The notes: generated from the letters alone by a model not told the origin. 64,000 nt of DNA from Puniceicoccaceae bacterium (GCA_902587165.1 CACIKF010000001.1:186001-250000); one strand, 5' to 3'; positions 8,294 through 18,733 are shown, numbered from the stretch's first letter. A program made the numbers and translations.

Positions 8294-8600
8294 GTTGGCA
8301 TCATAAACATAGGTCCTGGCGCAAACCCTTGAATGACGGGCGTGACGGTGCCACAGATTAGCTTCTGGTATGACGTAAAACTGCAATGGCATTCGGCTGA
8401 GTCTAGCTAACTAGCTGAAAGGAATGTCGGCGTGCTCCCCGATTAAAGGTTGCTTCCCCTGGAGATTGCTTAAAGGGAAGCGTAGAAAATAGCCACGAGG
8501 TAACGGATAAATTAATCGATACTGCCTTGCCCTTTCAGCCCATTTGGGCATTCAAGTAGTTTCGTGTTGAACGAATCAGTCAATCAATCAGACAAGATTT
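8294..8600 (+). ncRNA. Candidate structured non-coding RNA
   Basis: The 300 bases after the extended -10 promoter hold no credible frame but several hairpins. One is a 7-bp stem, GCTTCCC with GGGAAGC, around 8452-8482. Another is a palindromic CTAGCTAACTAGCT near 8403. A third is a GCCCA/TGGGC hairpin near 8538-8549. A fourth, TTCGT/ACGAA, lies near 8560-8575. I could not match it to RNase P, tmRNA, SRP RNA or 6S RNA from memory. It remains a candidate only. Confidence 0.35.
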
Positions 8601-8606
8601 CTTTGC

Positions 8607-9428
<822 letters not shown>

Positions 9429-9509
9429 TCATAAGTCAGGAGACAGAAATCCGAACCGTCCACACAGAAAACACTTCACTCCTAACGACTCACCACTCAC
9501 TATTCGCGC

Positions 9510-10268
9510 ATGGCTACACTCCAAGAAATCGTCGCTTTTTGCGATCAGCGCATCCGTCGGACAGAAATCAAGGACTTCGACGGCGCCCACAACGGCCTGC
9601 AAATCGAAAATAACGGCAGCGTTCAAAAGATTGGTGCCGCTGTCGATGCGGGCCAACTCCCTTTCGAAGAGGCCATCGCTGAGGGCGTCGATTTCCTCAT
9701 CTGCCACCACGGCCTTTTTTGGACCCCACCTACCCCGCTCACCGGGGCGAACGCCCTCAAGCTAAGAACTGCCTTCGACGGCAACCTCGCTATTTACGGA
9801 GCACACCTCCCACTCGACTGTCATCCAGAGATCGGCAACAATGCACTCCTGGCGAAAGAACTCGGCCTCAAAACGATTGATACTTTCCTTAGCTACGAGG
9901 GCAACGGCATGGCTACGATCGCGCTCGGTCCCTCAGGTGGTCGCGGCGAGATTTCAGAAAAACTGAAGGCTCTCTTTCCAGAGACTTATCAAGCGATCGA
10001 ATACGGGAGCGCAAAGCCCGAGCGTATTGGTATACTCACTGGCAGTGGCCAGAGCGCCGTGCCTCATCTACTTGCCAACGGCATCGATACACTCATCACG
10101 GGTGAGCTACGCCAACACCATTTCAACATGGCGCAAGAGCTTGGGCTTAACCTTTATCCTTGCGGGCACTATGCGACCGAAGTCTTCGGGGTCAAAGCCC
10201 TCGCCGCAGAGGTCGCCCGCAAGTTTGATCTCGAGTGGCAATTTATCGAACAGCCCTGCCCGCTCTGA
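9510..10268 (+). CDS. NIF3-like dinuclear metal-centre protein
   Basis: A 252-residue NIF3/DUF34 protein, the length expected for the single-domain form. Metal ligands are visible as His66-His67 (ICHHGLFW), Asp104 (HLPLDCHPE), His220 and Glu224 (GHYATEVFG). Family members form toroidal hexamers with two metals per subunit. They have been annotated as GTP cyclohydrolase type 2, but the physiological reaction is unsettled. The start ATG at 9510 has no Shine-Dalgarno; instead the leader is C/A/T-rich and carries CACCACTCACTATTC. That motif recurs in front of two neighbouring genes. Confidence 0.88.
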   Translation: MATLQEIVAFCDQRIRRTEIKDFDGAHNGLQIENNGSVQKIGAAVDAGQLPFEEAIAEGVDFLICHHGLFWTPPTPLTGANALKLRTAFDGNLAIYGAHLPLDCHPEIGNNALLAKELGLKTIDTFLSYEGNGMATIALGPSGGRGEISEKLKALFPETYQAIEYGSAKPERIGILTGSGQSAVPHLLANGIDTLITGELRQHHFNMAQELGLNLYPCGHYATEVFGVKALAAEVARKFDLEWQFIEQPCPL

Positions 10269-10342
10269 TCCGATAAAATAGTTCAGATCCTGCGCTCAAG
10301 GTTTGCCATCCATTCACAAGGAAGCTATTTATTTAAAAGTAG

Positions 10343-11557
10343 ATGAAAAAAACGGCTAAAATCGAGCCAGACGGCAACTCATTGCTGTTGCGCGCTTCCG
10401 CCAAGCGGCTTTTCGAGAGCTTGATGGAGCAGACAGCCGACCGCATTTACATTAAAGACAAAAAAAGCCGTTTTATTGCCGCCAGCCAGGCACTCGCACA
10501 GATGCATGGCTTTGAGAACCGTCATGATATCGAGGGCAAGACCGACTTTGATCTCTTTACTGATGAGCATGCCCAACAAGCCTTCGACGATGAGCAAGAG
10601 ATCCTCCAGACGGAAACTGCATTGCTTAATAAGGTCGAAAAAGAAACTTGGGCTGACGGCACTGTCACTTGGGTCTCTTCAAATAAAGCGCCACTCTACC
10701 TGAGTTCTGGTAAACTTGCTGGTATCATAGGTATTTCAAGAGACATCACCGCCGAAAAGATTGCTCAAGAAAAACTAGCCGAAAGCGAACATCGTCTACG
10801 CGATCAGAACGCAATCATGCGCTCCGATTATGAAAGTGCTGAGAAGGTTCAAAGCTTGATGATCCCTGGTCGCGTGCCACAGATCAAAAACGTCGACATC
10901 GCCCACCTCTGGAAACCGATGACGATGGTCGGCGGCGACATCATTAATTTCCCCCGAAATCCTGACAACCGCCTGCTCTTCTTCATGGGCGATGTCTGCG
11001 GACATGGCGTCACGGCGGCCTTCTACACTGTCTTGATTAAATACCTAAGCGCACACAGCGCCGAGGTGTATAATGATAACCCTCGCGACTTCCTCAACTT
11101 CGTCAACGAGGGTATCACCGAACGGATCAATAGCGGTTTTGTCACAGGGCTAGCCGGACACTTTGGCACCCGCCAGAAAAATGGTGATCGCAAGCTCATC
11201 CTCTCACACGCAGGACATAGGCAAGTGCTTGTTTACCGTAAAAAGGAAAATGCCGTCGAGCTAATCGAACTGCCTAACGGTACCGTCATGGGCCTTCCTG
11301 GGACGACTGCCTCACGTGCCAAAGCAATCGACCTCCAGATAGGCGACCGCTTCTATGCATTCACCGATGGTATCGTCGAAGCCTCCAACCCAAAAGGCGA
11401 AGAGTTCGGCACCAAGCGCGTAATGGACGCCTTCAAAAGCCTTTCATCTAAGCCAGTCCAAAAAACCGTCGAAGCGCTTTATGCCAAAGTCGCTAAATTC
11501 ACTCAAGTGCCCGACCAGCAGGACGACATTACCATCCTCGGATTTGAGTTGAGCTAA
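10343..11557 (+). CDS. PAS-domain PP2C/SpoIIE-type serine phosphatase (RsbU-like)
   Basis: A 404-residue signalling protein. A PAS domain spans about residues 22-140 ([18 protein letters not shown] ... [10 protein letters not shown]), then a short coiled-coil linker, then a SpoIIE/RsbU-type PP2C phosphatase from about 160 to the end. Metal-binding acidic residues appear as Asp199 (MVGGDIIN), Asp217 ([10 protein letters not shown]) and the terminal DDITIL. Such proteins sense a small molecule or redox state and dephosphorylate an anti-sigma-factor antagonist, freeing a stress sigma factor through partner switching. No kinase or STAS-domain antagonist gene is beside it, so the target must lie elsewhere. 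There are no membrane segments; the enzyme is cytoplasmic. Domain calls are firm; the output pathway is inference. Confidence 0.9.
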   Translation: MKKTAKIEPDGNSLLLRASAKRLFESLMEQTADRIYIKDKKSRFIAASQALAQMHGFENRHDIEGKTDFDLFTDEHAQQAFDDEQEILQTETALLNKVEKETWADGTVTWVSSNKAPLYLSSGKLAGIIGISRDITAEKIAQEKLAESEHRLRDQNAIMRSDYESAEKVQSLMIPGRVPQIKNVDIAHLWKPMTMVGGDIINFPRNPDNRLLFFMGDVCGHGVTAAFYTVLIKYLSAHSAEVYNDNPRDFLNFVNEGITERINSGFVTGLAGHFGTRQKNGDRKLILSHAGHRQVLVYRKKENAVELIELPNGTVMGLPGTTASRAKAIDLQIGDRFYAFTDGIVEASNPKGEEFGTKRVMDAFKSLSSKPVQKTVEALYAKVAKFTQVPDQQDDITILGFELS

Positions 11558-11628
11558 ATGAAGGGACCTGCAACATACACTTTGAGAGCGCTCCGTCTTC
11601 GCCCTTCACGGCTACGTCGCTTCGGTCC

Positions 11629-12408
11629 TCAGAGTCGGGAGCTTCTTGAAGCACACTGATCGACCACGCTCAAAATATAGGCGGCGGCCGTTTCTGCGCG
11701 AAGCACATTCGCTCCAAGACGCACCGACTGAAAACCCGCCGCCGCTAGGCTTGCATATTCACCTGCTGTGAAATCACCTTCTGGGCCTACTGCCACGATG
11801 ACTTCGTCGAATTCGCCAGCGGTCTCCAAAACTTCAAAGAGCGAACGACTCCCCTCCTCTAAACTAGCCACGATATTAAGTTTAGTCGCTTCGGATTTGG
11901 TGACTGAGGATACTCGTTCCTCCGGATTGACCCACTCTACCAAGGAAGACGGCGTAGCCAATTCCGGGAGATAGGTCAAGCCACATTGCTTACAAGACTC
12001 AATCATGGTGAGTCGCCACTTCTCAGTTTTGGAGATCAAGCGCTCGCCTTTCATCTGCACCTCTCCCTGATCTGTGAATACAGGCTGCACGCAAGTCGCT
12101 CCAATCTCGGTCGCCATACGAAGGATGAGATCCATTGCCTTACCTTTAGGGATTGATTGTAATAAAGTCACCCGAGGCCTGGGTGCCTGAGTCTTTTCAA
12201 TGGAATCCACCTCCACTCGTACAGCTTTAGCATCTACTGTCGCAATACGACCAAGGTATCGAGTACCCTTCCCATCCAATACCTCCACCGTCTCCCCAGA
12301 CCTCGCGCGTAGCACCCGCATCAAGTGATGGCTCTCCCGCGCATCCAAAGTCAGTGATCCCGTCTCAACGGAAGCTTCAGCAAACAAAAAAGATCGATAA
12401 CGTGCCAT
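11629..12408 (-). CDS. rsmE: 16S rRNA (uracil-1498-N3)-methyltransferase
   Basis: A 259-residue RsmE, normal length. A PUA-like N-terminal domain ([22 protein letters not shown]) is followed by the SPOUT methyltransferase domain, whose C-terminal trefoil knot binds S-adenosylmethionine. The signature [17 protein letters not shown] followed by [17 protein letters not shown] is diagnostic. The enzyme methylates U1498 in helix 44 of 16S rRNA in the assembled small subunit. Its 5' leader on the minus strand contains CACTATTCACTTCTC, similar to the leaders of the flanking NIF3 and oligopeptidase genes. Confidence 0.92.
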   Translation of the reverse strand: MARYRSFLFAEASVETGSLTLDARESHHLMRVLRARSGETVEVLDGKGTRYLGRIATVDAKAVRVEVDSIEKTQAPRPRVTLLQSIPKGKAMDLILRMATEIGATCVQPVFTDQGEVQMKGERLISKTEKWRLTMIESCKQCGLTYLPELATPSSLVEWVNPEERVSSVTKSEATKLNIVASLEEGSRSLFEVLETAGEFDEVIVAVGPEGDFTAGEYASLAAAGFQSVRLGANVLRAETAAAYILSVVDQCASRSSRL

Positions 12409-12510
12409 AAAGAGAAGTGAATAGTGAGGATTGAGTTGTGAAAAGGTGAAAACGCGCTCGCTTCAATATACAAAACATTTCACCACTCACTCTTCACCAG
12501 TCACCATTCT

Positions 12511-14598
12511 ATGCTACATCCATTCCTTCAAAACGACTTCCACATAAAATGGGCGACACTCACGCCCGAGCACATCGAGACTGACATCGGTAAAGCACTC
12601 GATCAAGCTCGGGATGCAGTCGATGCCGTCGCCGCGCAAGAGCCGCCGCTTACCTATACAAACACCATTGCTGCACTAGACGAGGGACTTGAAACCCTAA
12701 ACCGCGCTTGGGGTCTTGTCAGCCATCTCGACTCTGTCAACAACAGCCCGGAACTACGCGCAGCACACAACGCCATGCTGCCTAAAGTTAGCGAATTTTT
12801 CGCTAGTATCCCACTGAACGAAGCCCTCTGGGAGACGCTCAGGGCCTACAGTGTCGAGAGGGGCGACGAAGACCTCTCCCCCACTAAACGACGCTACATT
12901 GAAGAAACTCTCACCGATTTCCGTGAAGCTGGAGCCGACCTCCCGCCTGAACAAAAGAAGCGCGCTGGCGAAATCCAAAGCCAACTCGCCGAGCTCACCC
13001 AGAAATATTCCGAGAACTGCCTCGATGGCACGAACGCATGGGAGAAAATAGTCACCGATGAGAAACAGCTTTCTGGCTTGCCAAAATCTGCACTCGAAGC
13101 CGCCCGCCAAAGCGCGGAGCAAAAGGACACAGAAGGTTGGCGTTTTACCCTGCAAGCCCCCAGCTACATACCCGTCATGACCTACGCCGACAGCGATGCG
13201 CTCCGTAAGGAAGTATGGTCTGCCTATGCCGCAATCGGGCGCAGCGGCGAGTACGACAACCGCCAGCTCGTCCGCCAAATCCTCGATCTACGCCACGAAT
13301 TCGCCCAGCTCGTCGGACAGGAAAACTTCGCCAACCATGTCACCGAGCGCCGCATGGCCGCCTCTGGTCAGGCCGCACTCGACTTCAGCGATGAAATTTT
13401 CCAGAAAGTGCGTGCTCAATTTGATAAAGAAGCCAAGCAGCTTCGCTGCTACAAGGCTGCTGAAGAAGGCTTACCCATCGACCATCCCCCGCTCTTGGAG
13501 CCATGGGAAGTCGGCTACTGGGCAGAGAAGCAACGTAAGGCCAGTTACGCCTTCGACGAGGAAGCCCTTCGCCCCTACTTCCCAATCGACCGTGTCATCA
13601 GCGGCATGTATGAGATCGCTCAACAAATCTTCGGCTTGCGTATCAAGGGACGTGATACGTCCAAGGTTGAAGTTCCAACTGCCGCTACGAGGGAGCCGCA
13701 GGTCTGGCATGAAGAGGTCAAATTCTACGATCTCTTCGACTCCGAAACCGACGAACACCTCGGCTCCTTTTACGCCGATTGGCATCCGCGCGAGTCGAAG
13801 CGCGGTGGTGCTTGGATGAACTACTTCATCACTGGCAACCGCGACCCTTCCGTCGGCGAGCGTAGTCCCCACCTAGGTCTCATCTGTGGCAACCTGACCC
13901 CCGCGGTCGGAGATCAGCCTGCGCTGCTCAATCACCGTGAGGTCGAGACCATTTTCCACGAATTTGGGCACCTACTCCACCACCTCTGCGGCGATGTTGA
14001 AGTTAAGTCACTCAATGGTGTCAACGTCCCTTGGGACTTTGTCGAGCTTCCCTCTCAGATCATGGAAAACTGGTGCTGGGAACGCGAAAGCCTCGACCGT
14101 ATCGCCCGCCACCACGAAACGGGTGAGACGATTCCAGAAGAGCTCTTCGATAAGCTGCTCGCCGCCCGCAACTACATGAAGGCTAGCGCCAACGTCCGCC
14201 AGCTCGCCTTCGGGAAGATGGACTTAGAGCTACACATCCATTGGCCGGAATCCGCCCAAGAAGACCTCGACGCCTTTGTTGAAAACGTGCTCCAAGACTA
14301 CAGCGCCAAATACAAGACCCAAGCTAAAAGCAATGTCTTCAATTTCAGTCATCTTTTCAGTAGCCCGACAGGCTACGCCGCCGGCTACTACAGCTACAAA
14401 TGGGCGGAGGTCCTCGACGCTGACGCGTTTACGCGCTTCCAAGAAGAAGGTATCCTCAACGCCAAGACTGGTCGCGACTTCCGTACAAAGATCCTTGCCA
14501 AAGGCAACTCCGAAGACCCCGCCAAGCTCTACATGAGCTTCATGAATCGGGCCCCCGATCCCGACGCTCTCCTACGCAGAGACGGCTTGATCCCATAG
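12511..14598 (+). CDS. prlC: M3-family oligopeptidase (oligopeptidase A type)
   Basis: A 695-residue zinc metallopeptidase of family M3, matching oligopeptidase A (about 680 residues). The active-site HEFGHLLHH (HExxH) is at about residue 483, and a Glu ligand occurs downstream in the segment NWCWERESL. The N-terminal helical domain and the C-terminal TGYAAGYYSYKWAEV block, which shapes the substrate channel, are both present. The enzyme degrades short peptides, including cleaved signal peptides, in the cytoplasm. No signal peptide is seen. The leader holds CACCACTCACTCTTCACC in place of a Shine-Dalgarno. The following gene starts 47 bp later on the same strand but is unrelated in function. 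Confidence 0.92.
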   Translation: MLHPFLQNDFHIKWATLTPEHIETDIGKALDQARDAVDAVAAQEPPLTYTNTIAALDEGLETLNRAWGLVSHLDSVNNSPELRAAHNAMLPKVSEFFASIPLNEALWETLRAYSVERGDEDLSPTKRRYIEETLTDFREAGADLPPEQKKRAGEIQSQLAELTQKYSENCLDGTNAWEKIVTDEKQLSGLPKSALEAARQSAEQKDTEGWRFTLQAPSYIPVMTYADSDALRKEVWSAYAAIGRSGEYDNRQLVRQILDLRHEFAQLVGQENFANHVTERRMAASGQAALDFSDEIFQKVRAQFDKEAKQLRCYKAAEEGLPIDHPPLLEPWEVGYWAEKQRKASYAFDEEALRPYFPIDRVISGMYEIAQQIFGLRIKGRDTSKVEVPTAATREPQVWHEEVKFYDLFDSETDEHLGSFYADWHPRESKRGGAWMNYFITGNRDPSVGERSPHLGLICGNLTPAVGDQPALLNHREVETIFHEFGHLLHHLCGDVEVKSLNGVNVPWDFVELPSQIMENWCWERESLDRIARHHETGETIPEELFDKLLAARNYMKASANVRQLAFGKMDLELHIHWPESAQEDLDAFVENVLQDYSAKYKTQAKSNVFNFSHLFSSPTGYAAGYYSYKWAEVLDADAFTRFQEEGILNAKTGRDFRTKILAKGNSEDPAKLYMSFMNRAPDPDALLRRDGLIP

Positions 14599-14645
14599 CC
14601 GCTCTTTACCTTGCAATTCTCACTAAACGAACTTGGGCTAAAAGG

Positions 14646-16181
14646 ATGCAACTACTGACAGCCCATCTTACTCGATTCCTCTGTTTACTCGGCATTTGCC
14701 TATCCGCCCAGGCCAAGATCTCTCTGCCTAATATTTTCGGGGACCACATGGTGCTCCAGCGTGAGCACGCCAACCCCGTCTGGGGAAAAGCTTCGCCTGG
14801 CGAAAAAGTAAGCGTCTCGATTGGCGGACAATTCCACACAACAAGCACTGCCATAGATGGCTCCTGGCGAGTTACGCTCGAGCCACTGGAAGTCGGCGGC
14901 CCTTATGAGCTAGAAATTCGAGGGAACAACACCCTCACCTTTAGCGATATTCTAGTCGGTGAGGTCTGGGTATGCTCCGGCCAATCCAATATGGGTTGGG
15001 CTGTGAGAGCTTCTGCAGACGCAGAATTGCAAATCGCATCTGCAAATTATCCCGAAATCCGACTCCTTTCGGTGCCGCAAATTGCATCGCAAGAACCGAG
15101 AGATAATTTTAATGGCTCATGGAACATCTGTAAGCCTCAGACCGTTGCTGATTTTTCAGCCGTAGGCTACTCATTTGGAAGACGGCTACACAACACGCTC
15201 GGGGTGCCCATCGGGCTCGTCGATAACGCATGGGGTGGCTCCGCGGTTGAAGCGTGGATTTCTCGGGACGCACTTGAAGATGCGGACCAGTATGACGAGC
15301 TACTTGCATCTTGGGACGAAAAAGCAGCTGCCATGACTGACCAAATTTTCGCTGCTGAGGTCGCTGCCTACAAAAAATGGCTTGCTGACGGCGAGCCAGG
15401 AGCGAAGCGTCGTGCACCAAGAGACAGCCGAACGAGCAATCACCGCCCAGCCAATCTCTTTAATGGGGTACTCCACCCCATTATTGGCTACGGCATTCGT
15501 GGCGCCATTTGGTATCAGGGAGAGAGTAACGCTGGGCGCGCCTATCAATACCGCAGTCTCTTCCCCTTGATGATCAAGACATGGCGGCAACATTGGCAGC
15601 AAGGTGATTTCCCCTTTTATTGGGTGCAATTGGCTGACTTTAAGCAAGAAGCCCCCGAACCCCGCGACAGCGCTTGGGCTGAGCTACGTGAGGCGCAAAC
15701 GATGACGCTGAGTCTACCCAATACTGGGCAGGCCGTTATCATCGATGCAGGCGAAGGCCGTGATATCCATCCCCGCGACAAGGAAACCGTGGCTAACCGC
15801 CTCGCACGAATCGCCTTGGCCCGTGATTACGGTGTCGAGATGGCATGGCAGAGCCCAAGCTACGACTCGATGCGAATCGATGGGAATGCTATAAGCATTC
15901 AACTCAAGCATGTCAGTGCGGGTGGGCTGCATACTTTTGATGTCTACGAAGTAATGGGATTTGAGATCGCTGGCGAAGACCAAAAATTCTTTTGGGCCGA
16001 AGCAAAGCTCGAAGGGAAAAACAAAATAAAAGTGTCCAGCCCTCAAGTGCCGAAGCCAGTCGCCGTTCGCTACGCATGGGGCGACAATCCTGTCGTCAAC
16101 TTACAAGACCGCAACGGCCTGCCCGTCACCCCATTCCGTACTGACGACTGGCCAGGAGTTACCGCCAATAATGTAAAGTAG
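14646..16181 (+). CDS. Exported sialate O-acetylesterase-like protein (SASA family)
   Basis: A 511-residue exported carbohydrate esterase. The signal peptide covers residues 1-23 (LGICLSAQA). An immunoglobulin-like N-terminal region (GDHMVLQREHANPVWGKASPGEKV) is followed by the SGNH-type esterase core. The nucleophile is the Ser in GQSNMGW (about residue 113), the oxyanion block is WYQGESNAG (about 289), and a late D-x-H motif appears in the DIHPRDK segment. Family members remove O-acetyl groups from sialic acid or other glycans such as xylan and pectin; substrate is not deducible. Planctomycetes and Verrucomicrobia carry many paralogs. It is not part of the sulfatase locus. Confidence is high for the family and low for the exact substrate. 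Confidence 0.88.
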   Translation: MQLLTAHLTRFLCLLGICLSAQAKISLPNIFGDHMVLQREHANPVWGKASPGEKVSVSIGGQFHTTSTAIDGSWRVTLEPLEVGGPYELEIRGNNTLTFSDILVGEVWVCSGQSNMGWAVRASADAELQIASANYPEIRLLSVPQIASQEPRDNFNGSWNICKPQTVADFSAVGYSFGRRLHNTLGVPIGLVDNAWGGSAVEAWISRDALEDADQYDELLASWDEKAAAMTDQIFAAEVAAYKKWLADGEPGAKRRAPRDSRTSNHRPANLFNGVLHPIIGYGIRGAIWYQGESNAGRAYQYRSLFPLMIKTWRQHWQQGDFPFYWVQLADFKQEAPEPRDSAWAELREAQTMTLSLPNTGQAVIIDAGEGRDIHPRDKETVANRLARIALARDYGVEMAWQSPSYDSMRIDGNAISIQLKHVSAGGLHTFDVYEVMGFEIAGEDQKFFWAEAKLEGKNKIKVSSPQVPKPVAVRYAWGDNPVVNLQDRNGLPVTPFRTDDWPGVTANNVK

Positions 16182-16190
16182 CCATACTTT

Positions 16191-16703
16191 ATGCGCAACG
16201 ACTGCAGCTTTTCGGATTGCCGAAAATATCGCTACTCACTCCTTCATCGATGGGATGAACTCTTTGAACGTCGGCGGGCCATCTTTGTCTGCCTAAACCC
16301 GTCCACCGCAGATGAAAACCAACTGGACCCGACACTCAGGCGAATCAAGGCTTTCAGTAAGCGCCTGGGGGCGAGCGAGTTTCTAATGCTCAATATCTTC
16401 GCCTACCGAGCAACTGACCCGAAAGAGATGATGGCGGTCAAAGACCCCATCGGCCCAGAAAATGACGCACGCATACAAGCCGCCCTATCAGAGGCCTATG
16501 AGCTCAACGAGGGGCAGCTCGATGTGATTGGTGGCTGGGGTAACCACGGCCTCCACATGGAGCGTCAAGATGCTTTCTTAGAGCTACTCGCGCCCTATCG
16601 CAAGTGGCCGAAACTCAGGATTTCCTGCCTCGGGAAGAACGCCAACCAAACGCCTAAGCATCCGCTTTATATTGCTGCCAACCGAGACTTCGAAACGCTT
16701 TAG
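16191..16703 (+). CDS. DUF1643 domain protein
   Basis: A 170-residue protein of the DUF1643 family. Family marks are the N-terminal CSFSDCRKYRYSLLHRW, the FVCLNPSTADENQLDPTLRR block and the NIFAYRATDP block. Its biochemical role is not established. The start lies nine bases after the preceding esterase stop, so the two are probably co-transcribed, but there is no obvious functional link. No signal peptide or membrane segment. The product is a compact cytoplasmic protein of the usual length for the family. Confidence 0.85.
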   Translation: MRNDCSFSDCRKYRYSLLHRWDELFERRRAIFVCLNPSTADENQLDPTLRRIKAFSKRLGASEFLMLNIFAYRATDPKEMMAVKDPIGPENDARIQAALSEAYELNEGQLDVIGGWGNHGLHMERQDAFLELLAPYRKWPKLRISCLGKNANQTPKHPLYIAANRDFETL

Positions 16704-16760
16704 GCACCCAATGGCTTCATGCGGCAATACGCTGTTTAATCCCCCACTTGTATTGTTGCC

Positions 16761-17498
16761 TCAGTCTACAAAATCCAATGTTCGTTTGTTTAATTCGAAT
16801 TCGACTTCGTTCCGTAGCAGGACGGGAGCTATGGCGGCGGTCCAGCAGTCATAGCCAGCTGAATTCAAATGGAGTTGGTCTTCCATAAATAATTCGGGCC
16901 GGACTTGGCCATTGCCGTCTAACAGTAAGGGCCAGACATCGATGTAGGTAAATCCTGGCTTGGCGCGGCAATAGTCTTGGATCATGGCATTGCTGCGTTG
17001 CATTTGTTCCGCAATCGCCCAACGAGCAATGCTTGGCTTGGCTCCTATAATATAGAGTCGCAGATCCGGGAGTTGTTCTCGGCATTGTTCTACCAAAAAT
17101 TTGAAGTCTTGATAGATGCGCTCGGGGGTTTTCCCGTAATTGGCGTCATTGTCGCCTTCATATAACAAGAGGGCCCGGGGCTGGTATTTGAAGACTAAGG
17201 CTTCGAGGTAATGGATCAGGTCGGTGTAATGACTGCCGCCGAAGCCGCGCGGCAAAAGGGTGAGTCCGGGCAGATCCTCTTTAATCCGCGGGTGCCACAT
17301 CCGCATAGAACTACTACCAGTGCAGACAATCGCTCCTTTAGGGGGCGGGTTGGCGGCATCGGTGGCTTCAAATTCGGCGATGGCAGAGGCAAAGCGTGCA
17401 GGGTCGGGCTCAAAGGCTTGGGGATAGTCTGCTCGGTCGTAAGCAAACAAACTATTTGATGCCAAGAGGAGGGCGGGGATTAAAAAAAGAGGGCTCAT
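16761..17498 (-). CDS. Exported SGNH/GDSL hydrolase family protein
   Basis: I start this protein at 17498 (MSPLFLIPAL), which gives a clean signal peptide ending at about LFA-YDRA; an upstream in-frame start at 17531 only adds a short basic stretch. The mature part is an SGNH-fold hydrolase: block I Ser in CTGSSSMRMW, the oxyanion Gly/Asn block LYEGDNDANYG, and a late D-x-x-H in the segment EDQLHLNSAGY. This subgroup is usually an exported lipase/esterase or carbohydrate deacetylase. The substrate is unknown. The gene is transcribed towards the DUF1643 gene and is divergent from the nitric oxide synthase gene. Confidence 0.8.
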   Translation of the reverse strand: MSPLFLIPALLLASNSLFAYDRADYPQAFEPDPARFASAIAEFEATDAANPPPKGAIVCTGSSSMRMWHPRIKEDLPGLTLLPRGFGGSHYTDLIHYLEALVFKYQPRALLLYEGDNDANYGKTPERIYQDFKFLVEQCREQLPDLRLYIIGAKPSIARWAIAEQMQRSNAMIQDYCRAKPGFTYIDVWPLLLDGNGQVRPELFMEDQLHLNSAGYDCWTAAIAPVLLRNEVEFELNKRTLDFVD

Positions 17499-17599
17499 GC
17501 AAGATCTATAGATAATTGTTTTGGGTAACATGGATTGCGTGGCTTGTAAACCCAGTAGGTGTTTGCAAACGCCCTGATTACTGCTAGAAATGTGTCAAA

Positions 17600-18733
17600 A
17601 TGAAAAGTGATCCATCTTCTCAGTGCCCCTTCCATGCCGGCAAAACGAATGCTCCGCCGCCTCTCGAAGGCCACGATTTACGATGGGATCTTGCGGAGCA
17701 TGCTGAGCTCCTCAGCCCGAATCCAAACGAAGAAATCAGCAGTCTTGATAAAAGCGCAAAAGAAGCGTGGCGAAATTCAGTTCGCTGCATCGGAAGACGA
17801 CTATGGGCGGGGCTGAATGTAATCGATGCCCGCTCCTTAATTGACCCAGACGAAATATTTGAAGCTCTCATGGCTCATTTAAAAAAGGCGACGAACGGGG
17901 GGAAAATTATTCCCGTGATGACTGTCTTCAAAGAATGGCATCCTGATCAAGCTGAAATCCGGATTTGGAACCACCAGCTACTCCGCTACGCGGGCTACAA
18001 GGCACCCGATCGAAAGGTCCTCGGGGATCCGATGAACGTAGAAATTACAAACTTGGCGATCTCTCTAGGTTGGCGCCCTCCCGCCGAGCGAAGTCGTTTT
18101 GATCTATTGCCGATCATCATTCAGGTAGGGGAAAAATTACGCTACTATGAACTCCCAAAGCATGAAGTACTTGAGGTTCAGATCAGGCACCCAAAACACC
18201 CCTTCTTTGAACAAATGGACTTGCAGTGGTATGCTGTACCCGTCGTTTCAGATATGATTTTTGCGACCGGCTCATCGCTTCACCCTTGCGCGCCCTTTAG
18301 TGGCCATTATCTCGGCACAGAGATCGGAGCCAGAAATTTGGCAGACTCAAATCGATATAATTTACTACCTGAAATCGCAACTAAGCTCGACCTAGATATG
18401 ACTACGCCCCGAAGTCTATGGAAAGACCACGCACTCGTCGTTCTGAATGAGGCTGTCTTATCCTCTTTCGACAACGATGGCGTTCGGATCGCAGATCACC
18501 ATGGGGTTTCTGACGAATTCTTAAAGTTCTGTAAGCAGGAAGCGAAAGCGGGACGCGAGGCGGCCGCAGAGTGGAGTTGGATCGTTCCGCCGATCTCAGG
18601 GTCTGCGACCTCAGTTTTTCATCGAAATTATAAACAAGAGGCTGTTTATCCAAACTTCCTCCTCCAGGTGCCTGCGTGGAAAACCGAGCGAGGTAAGCAG
18701 ATTCTTAATTCAAAGGATGCTCCCTTTCTATGA
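17600..18733 (+). CDS. nos: Bacterial nitric oxide synthase, oxygenase domain only
   Basis: A 377-residue nitric oxide synthase oxygenase, which makes NO and citrulline from arginine using haem and a pterin. The haem thiolate is Cys63 in WRNSVRCIGR. The core signatures of the family follow: LQWYAVPVVSDM (about 208-219), HYLGTEIGARN with the arginine-binding Glu241, RYNLLPEIA, ADHHGVSDEF, and the pterin-site block AEWSWIVPPISGSATSVFH (about 323-341). There is no reductase domain, as in other bacterial forms, so electrons must come from host flavoproteins. The N-terminus has one Cys-Pro-x-His segment but no paired cysteines for the zinc site of animal enzymes. Its stop overlaps the next start (ATGA), so it is translationally coupled to two exported or anchored proteins. 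Confidence 0.93.
   Translation: MKSDPSSQCPFHAGKTNAPPPLEGHDLRWDLAEHAELLSPNPNEEISSLDKSAKEAWRNSVRCIGRRLWAGLNVIDARSLIDPDEIFEALMAHLKKATNGGKIIPVMTVFKEWHPDQAEIRIWNHQLLRYAGYKAPDRKVLGDPMNVEITNLAISLGWRPPAERSRFDLLPIIIQVGEKLRYYELPKHEVLEVQIRHPKHPFFEQMDLQWYAVPVVSDMIFATGSSLHPCAPFSGHYLGTEIGARNLADSNRYNLLPEIATKLDLDMTTPRSLWKDHALVVLNEAVLSSFDNDGVRIADHHGVSDEFLKFCKQEAKAGREAAAEWSWIVPPISGSATSVFHRNYKQEAVYPNFLLQVPAWKTERGKQILNSKDAPFL

Noticed and set aside
8300-8500. Minus-strand resemblance to 6S RNA (short segments such as CATACCA-AAG, TGTGGC and TTCAAGGGTT in the same order as in E. coli)
   Set aside because: Only short words match from memory, spacing is wrong, and the closing stem and central bubble could not be drawn. 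The clear promoter is on the opposite strand.
8440-8530. Possible cobalamin riboswitch (TTAAAGGGAAGC, GCCAC segments)
   Set aside because: The B12-box and ordered core are absent, and no cobalamin or downstream plus-strand gene follows.
12754-13278. Long antisense frames inside the oligopeptidase and adenylosuccinate lyase genes
   Set aside because: They are shadows of strongly coding genes in high-GC stretches; the plus or minus partner has full family motifs.
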